DNA from: an uncultured Clostridia bacterium
GTDB taxonomy: Bacteria; Bacillota; Clostridia; Lachnospirales; CAMVHY01
Assembly: GCA_946415665.1 (NCBI GenBank)
Contig: CAMKTI010000066.1
Span: 1-9,554, forward strand
Direction of reading: 5' to 3'
DNA: 9,554 nucleotides
The notes beneath the pieces are model-generated. The model had not been told where the DNA came from. It saw only the letters and a list, made by a program, of their open reading frames with translations, and did not search any database. Positions 7,286 through 9,554 of the stretch are shown here, piece by piece; within the stretch, counting starts at the first letter, position 1, and every line of letters begins with the position of its first letter. Position numbers and translations under genes: made by a program.

Positions 7286-7317
7286 GAAAGTCAATTTGTT
7301 TTTATATTTTGATTTTC
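7286..7317 (+). promoter_or_regulatory. 5'-terminal leader stem-loop of cassette 2
   Basis: GAAAGTCAA (7286-7294) pairs with TTGATTTTC (7309-7317), 9 bp with one G-U pair at a different place from copy 1. The loop differs in sequence but not in length (14 bases). AGGAG at 7333-7337 follows, 8 bases before the ATG. Confidence 0.7.
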
Positions 7318-7345
7318 AATAAAAAAATTTTTAGGAGATGTTTTT

Positions 7346-8074
7346 ATGAATCGAAATGGTAATGTTTCACGGAGTTTATTGTTTAATAATAGTGATAGTC
7401 TGCGATTTAGTACGTTTCTCAATGATCCGGATGTTATGCAAAGATTAAACATGAGGCGAAATTATCTAAACACTGCAAATGAGTCTTCTGACATTGACGC
7501 TTTGCAATATGAGGAAATACAATTAAATAAAGAGATTGAAACTCAAAAAAATTTATACAAAAGATATCAAGAATCAAGAAAAAAATTAATAGACAAAAAT
7601 GATTCATTTATGAAAGAATTAGGTCTAAGCCCACAAAATATTGAAGAAGTTCCATCAGAGGCAAACAAATTCTTAAATAACTTAGAACAACTGAACAATA
7701 ATATTTGTGATGAACAAAATCGGTATTCTGAAGCAAAAAATAATGCAGCTAAAATTAATTGTTTAAAATCGCTAATAGAACTCAAAAAGCAAAAAATCAA
7801 ATGTTTAGGTCTAATAATTGAAGTATATAAAGATACTGGAAAAAATTTATATGAGGCTAATAAATTATTAGGAAAAAGTATCGATACAAACATGAGCGAA
7901 CAAAAAGATAATATGAAAAACTCGAATCAAGCAAATGTCAAATTAGTGAGTAGTACTGAAACTTCTAAATCCAGTCTGTTTGAAAAAATGGCAGCGGTAG
8001 CCACGAAAAACGAAAGTGAAAATGATACAAAACCGAATATGCAGCAGAATAACGAAAATCTTAAGCAAGACTGA
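7346..8074 (+). CDS. Helical, coiled-coil protein of unknown function (cassette 2)
   Basis: A 242-residue protein, strongly hydrophilic, with no signal peptide or membrane helix. Residues 1-48 are Asn/Ser/Arg-rich and probably unstructured. Helical segments with coiled-coil character run from about 50-92 (IDALQYEEIQLNKEIETQ onwards) and 103-175, separated by LGLSPQNIEEVPSE. The last 65 residues (Ser/Thr/Asn/Gln/Lys) look disordered. It lacks the Cys tail of the cassette 1 protein, and I see no sequence similarity to it beyond helical composition, although their upstream modules are nearly the same. ATG 7346 is set by AGGAG at 8 bases and by alignment of the three leaders. No family is recognised. 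A structural, scaffold or secreted effector role is possible, but nothing in the sequence decides. Confidence 0.8.
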   Translation: MNRNGNVSRSLLFNNSDSLRFSTFLNDPDVMQRLNMRRNYLNTANESSDIDALQYEEIQLNKEIETQKNLYKRYQESRKKLIDKNDSFMKELGLSPQNIEEVPSEANKFLNNLEQLNNNICDEQNRYSEAKNNAAKINCLKSLIELKKQKIKCLGLIIEVYKDTGKNLYEANKLLGKSIDTNMSEQKDNMKNSNQANVKLVSSTETSKSSLFEKMAAVATKNESENDTKPNMQQNNENLKQD

Positions 8075-8104
8075 TTTTATACTAAAAAATTTGTCCGATG
8101 TAAC

Positions 8105-8141
8105 AAAAAAAGATTGGGATAGCTATCTCAATCTTTTTTTT
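8105..8141 (+). terminator. Intrinsic terminator after cassette 2, module copy 3
   Basis: Seven A plus GATTGGGAT (8105-8120) pairs with ATCTCAATC and the T tract (8125-8141) around the loop AGCT, with one G-U pair. It lies 31 bases after the cassette 2 stop and could act in both directions. Confidence 0.92.
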
Positions 8142-8162
8142 ATGAAAAAAATCAAAAAGTAC

Positions 8163-8190
8163 TTGACAAACAAAAAAAGTAATATAGAAT
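8163..8190 (+). promoter_or_regulatory. Promoter of cassette 3
   Basis: TTGACA (8163-8168) with TAGAAT (8185-8190) after 16 bases; TATAGA (8183-8188) overlaps it. Transcription should begin near 8197-8198, the first base of the leader stem-loop. Confidence 0.78.
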
Positions 8191-8197
8191 AAAAATC

Positions 8198-8229
8198 GAA
8201 AGTCAATTTGTTTTTGCACTTTGACTTTC
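8198..8229 (+). promoter_or_regulatory. 5'-terminal leader stem-loop of cassette 3
   Basis: GAAAGTCAA (8198-8206) and TTGACTTTC (8221-8229) pair perfectly over 9 bp with a 14-base loop. AGGAG at 8245-8249 follows, 8 bases before ATG 8258. This is the fully Watson-Crick version of the hairpin seen in all three modules. Confidence 0.75.
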
Positions 8230-8380
8230 AATAAAAAAATTTTTAGGAGTTGTTTTTATGAAAGAAAATTCTAAGAGAGTAGATCCTTATAAAAAGGATT
8301 ACAGTTCAAAGTTTAAAACTAGAGCGAATATCTTTGAGCGACGGACAAAAAACAATAAAACTTTTGTAGGTCGTAAAAGA

Positions 8381-8422
8381 AATTTATGGGATGAGAATAT
8401 TAATTTATGGGACAAGAATAGC
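8381..8422 (+). repeat. 21-bp tandem repeat coding for one heptad (two copies)
   Basis: Copies 8381-8401 and 8402-8422 both begin AATTTATGGGA and encode NLWDENI and NLWDKNS. The unit length equals one coiled-coil heptad, so the protein could lengthen by unit duplication without losing register. Confidence 0.85.
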
Positions 8423-8589
8423 AATTTACGGAAAGATAAAAAAAATTACTTGACAAAAATGATGACTTGCTTTATGAAAATAATCAGTTAAAGGAAGAGA
8501 AAGATGATCTACTTGATAAAAACAATCAACTGCGGAACGATGTCGATAAAATAAATGAGAAATTAAGTAGAAGAAAAGAAAAATACGAG

Positions 8590-8631
8590 GCTCTAAAGGG
8601 AAAAAATAAGGCTCTAAAGGAAAAAAACAAG
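8590..8631 (+). repeat. 21-bp tandem repeat coding for one heptad (two copies), second site
   Basis: Copies 8590-8610 and 8611-8631 both begin GCTCTAAAGG and encode ALKGKNK and ALKEKNK, again one heptad per unit. They differ at two bases by eye. Confidence 0.85.
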
Positions 8632-8910
8632 GTTCTACATGGGGATAATAAGAATTTATACAAAAAAAATAGGAATTTAGATGAACAGAATAATTATATG
8701 CGTAATTTATTGTCTTATTTTGGCATTTTGTTTAATGAGGATGGTGAACAAATTAGTAATAATACAGAAAACCAACAGATGCTTAACTCTTTTATTTCTT
8801 CATGGACAAGATCTAACGGATCAGGCTTATCTAACGGTCTAAATGGGTCAGCAGATAATCAAGAACAGAAACCAATCCCGCAAACATCTTTCTCCCAATT
8901 GCAAAAATAA

Positions 8911-9060
8911 TTGTTTCGATTTGTTACTATTGTGCATGTGTTTGTTGCAAGCATGACAATGTTTCTGGTGATTTGCTGCAACAATGAGATTGGGAAATTC
9001 CAATAAAATTGGGGATATATTATTTGAAACATGAGAGTGCAATAAAATAAAAAGATTGGA
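8911..9060. other. Non-coding stretch between cassette 3 and the IS remnant
   Basis: No credible gene. It contains an 8-bp inverted pair (TTGTTGCA near 8942 and TGCAACAA near 8980) without a T tract. It ends in AAAAAGATTGG (9050-9059 region), which matches the left arm of the cassette terminators but has no matching right arm before the IS remnant starts. Confidence 0.5.
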
Positions 9061-9554
9061 CTAGGCAGCGTTCACATAAAATAAAAATATATTGAGCAAA
9101 GAGAAAAGTGATAAGATAGAAGTGTGAAACTGACAAAAACACAATATAAAAAGCTAGAGGGATTGATGCCGATAGCTAGGAAACCGGCGAAGATATCAAA
9201 CTACAAATTCATGTGTGCAATGCTTTAAATAATAGAGAATGGTTGTAAATTGAGGGCATTACCAAAAAAATATGGAAACTGGCACACAATTTATATGAGA
9301 TTTAGTAGATAATCGAAGAATGGCACGATTGCTAACAGCCATTGCTTTTTTTATTTAAAATCTTGTTTTAGAAGCTATGAAAAAGCCAAAATTGCTTAAT
9401 GAAGAGGATTATATATTCTTTATTGATAGATAGTACGAGCATAAAGGTGAGTCCAGATGCAAACAAGAATAAAAAGAATCAAGAACAAAGCATTGGACGT
9501 TCAAAAGGGGGCCTGACAACTAAGTTACACTTATGTTGTACATCTTCATGTCCA
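9061..9554 (+). mobile_element. Decayed IS5-family insertion sequence, left part
   Basis: The transposase remnant at 9124 onward defines the element. The left end is probably near 9061-9070: CTAG (9061-9064) fits the YTAR target type of IS5 relatives, and GCAGCGTTCACATAAAA behind it looks like a terminal sequence. The right end lies beyond the window, so neither inverted repeats nor target duplication can be confirmed. Confidence 0.6.
9124..9554 (+). pseudogene. IS5-family transposase remnant (stops and frameshifts)
   Basis: From GTG 9124 the frame encodes LTKTQYKKLEGLMPIARKP, then after a stop (TAA 9226) IENGCKLRALPKKYGNWHTI, the typical N-terminal domain (DUF4096 type) of IS5-family transposases, where the usual CKWRALP has Leu for Trp. 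A second stop (TAA 9310) replaces the expected Trp after RFSR. The frame then shifts: LEAMKKPKLLNEEDY reads in another frame from 9365. After a 4-bp duplication (GATA 9425-9428 and 9429-9432) a third frame gives DSTSIKVSPDA and QSIGRSKGGLTTKLHL, the first catalytic Asp region of the DDE domain. The window ends inside the gene. With at least two stops and two shifts it cannot make an active transposase. Confidence 0.9.

Larger units (their letters stand above)
6492..8257 (+). repeat. Three dispersed copies of a ~150-bp terminator-promoter-leader module
   Basis: Copies lie at 6492-6645, 7197-7345 and 8105-8257. Each has the same order: hairpin terminator (GATTG..ATC arms), ATGAAAAAAA, CTTGACAAAC, GTAATATA, CGAAAGT stem-loop, ATAAAAAAA, TAGGAG and ATG. 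Terminator end to start codon is 118, 118 and 116 bases. Copies 2 and 3 are almost the same; copy 1 is slightly diverged. The match stops at the start codon, and the downstream proteins are not obviously alike. This marks a family of separately transcribed genes with a shared control region. Confidence 0.93.
8258..8910 (+). pseudogene. Heptad-repeat coiled-coil gene with a frameshift in an A8 tract (cassette 3)
   Basis: The frame from ATG 8258 (AGGAG 8 bases upstream, full leader module) stops at 8491 after 77 codons. A second frame continues to 8910. Adding one base in the A8 run at 8438-8445 joins them into a 217-residue protein. Evidence that they were one: from residue 42 the heptads run NLWDENI, NLWDKNS, NLRKDKK, then KLLDKND, DLLYENN, QLKEEKD, DLLDKNN, QLRNDVD without loss of register across the joint, and go on to about residue 150. 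The short product instead ends in an unrelated NYLTKMM tail. The C-terminal 65 residues are Ser/Asn/Gly/Gln-rich and probably disordered. Function is unknown. It may be a fresh pseudogene, a sequencing error in a homopolymer, or a gene rescued by polymerase slippage on poly-A, as known in AT-rich insect endosymbionts. Confidence 0.8.

Noticed and set aside
8935..8990. Terminator for cassette 3 from the TTGTTGCA/TGCAACAA pair
   Set aside because: The arms are more than 25 bases apart and no T tract follows, unlike the clear terminators of the other cassettes.

Overview
The window is very AT-rich DNA from a bacterium that builds peptidoglycan (it encodes MurC) and uses strong AGGAG-type ribosome binding sites. 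It also carries a clostridial Csp/SubC-type subtilase. Together these suggest a Firmicutes/Clostridia-like genome. Several features point to a host-associated, possibly intracellular lifestyle: ubiquitin-like proteins joined to membrane hairpins, a coiled-coil protein ending in a CaaX-like motif, a poly-A frameshift, and a decayed IS element. An endosymbiont of a protist or other eukaryote is plausible, but this is inference and no taxonomic marker here settles it.

Left part (1-1467, minus strand). Two genes read leftwards behind a good vegetative promoter (TTGACA-N17-TAAAAT). The first encodes two ubiquitin-like beta-grasp domains, a perfectly repeated 38-residue linker and a two-helix membrane hairpin. 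The second, cut by the window edge, begins with another ubiquitin-like domain. Neither shows a C-terminal di-glycine after a beta-grasp domain within the window.

Middle (1622-6464, plus strand). A 1154-residue protein consists of two complete Csp-like subtilases (prodomain plus catalytic domain) in tandem, both with an intact Asp/His/Ser triad. Thirteen bases later comes murC, which makes UDP-MurNAc-L-Ala. These look like one transcription unit.

Right part (6492-8910, plus strand). Three consecutive cassettes share an almost identical module of about 150 bp: intrinsic terminator, TTGACA promoter, a stem-loop starting at the predicted transcription start, an A-rich stretch, AGGAG and ATG. Behind it lie three quite different coding regions, all rich in coiled coil. 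The first ends in Cys-Asn-Ile-Phe with two further cysteines just upstream, like a eukaryotic prenylation/palmitoylation tail. The third is broken by a one-base shift in an A8 tract, but its heptad register continues perfectly if one A is restored.

End (9061-9554). A decayed IS5-family element, with stop codons and frameshifts, runs off the window. It appears to have inserted into what may be the terminator of a further cassette module.

The most interesting reading is an accessory locus of candidate host-directed proteins (ubiquitin-like membrane proteins and coiled-coil proteins under a shared leader) surrounding a small core unit (protease and murC).
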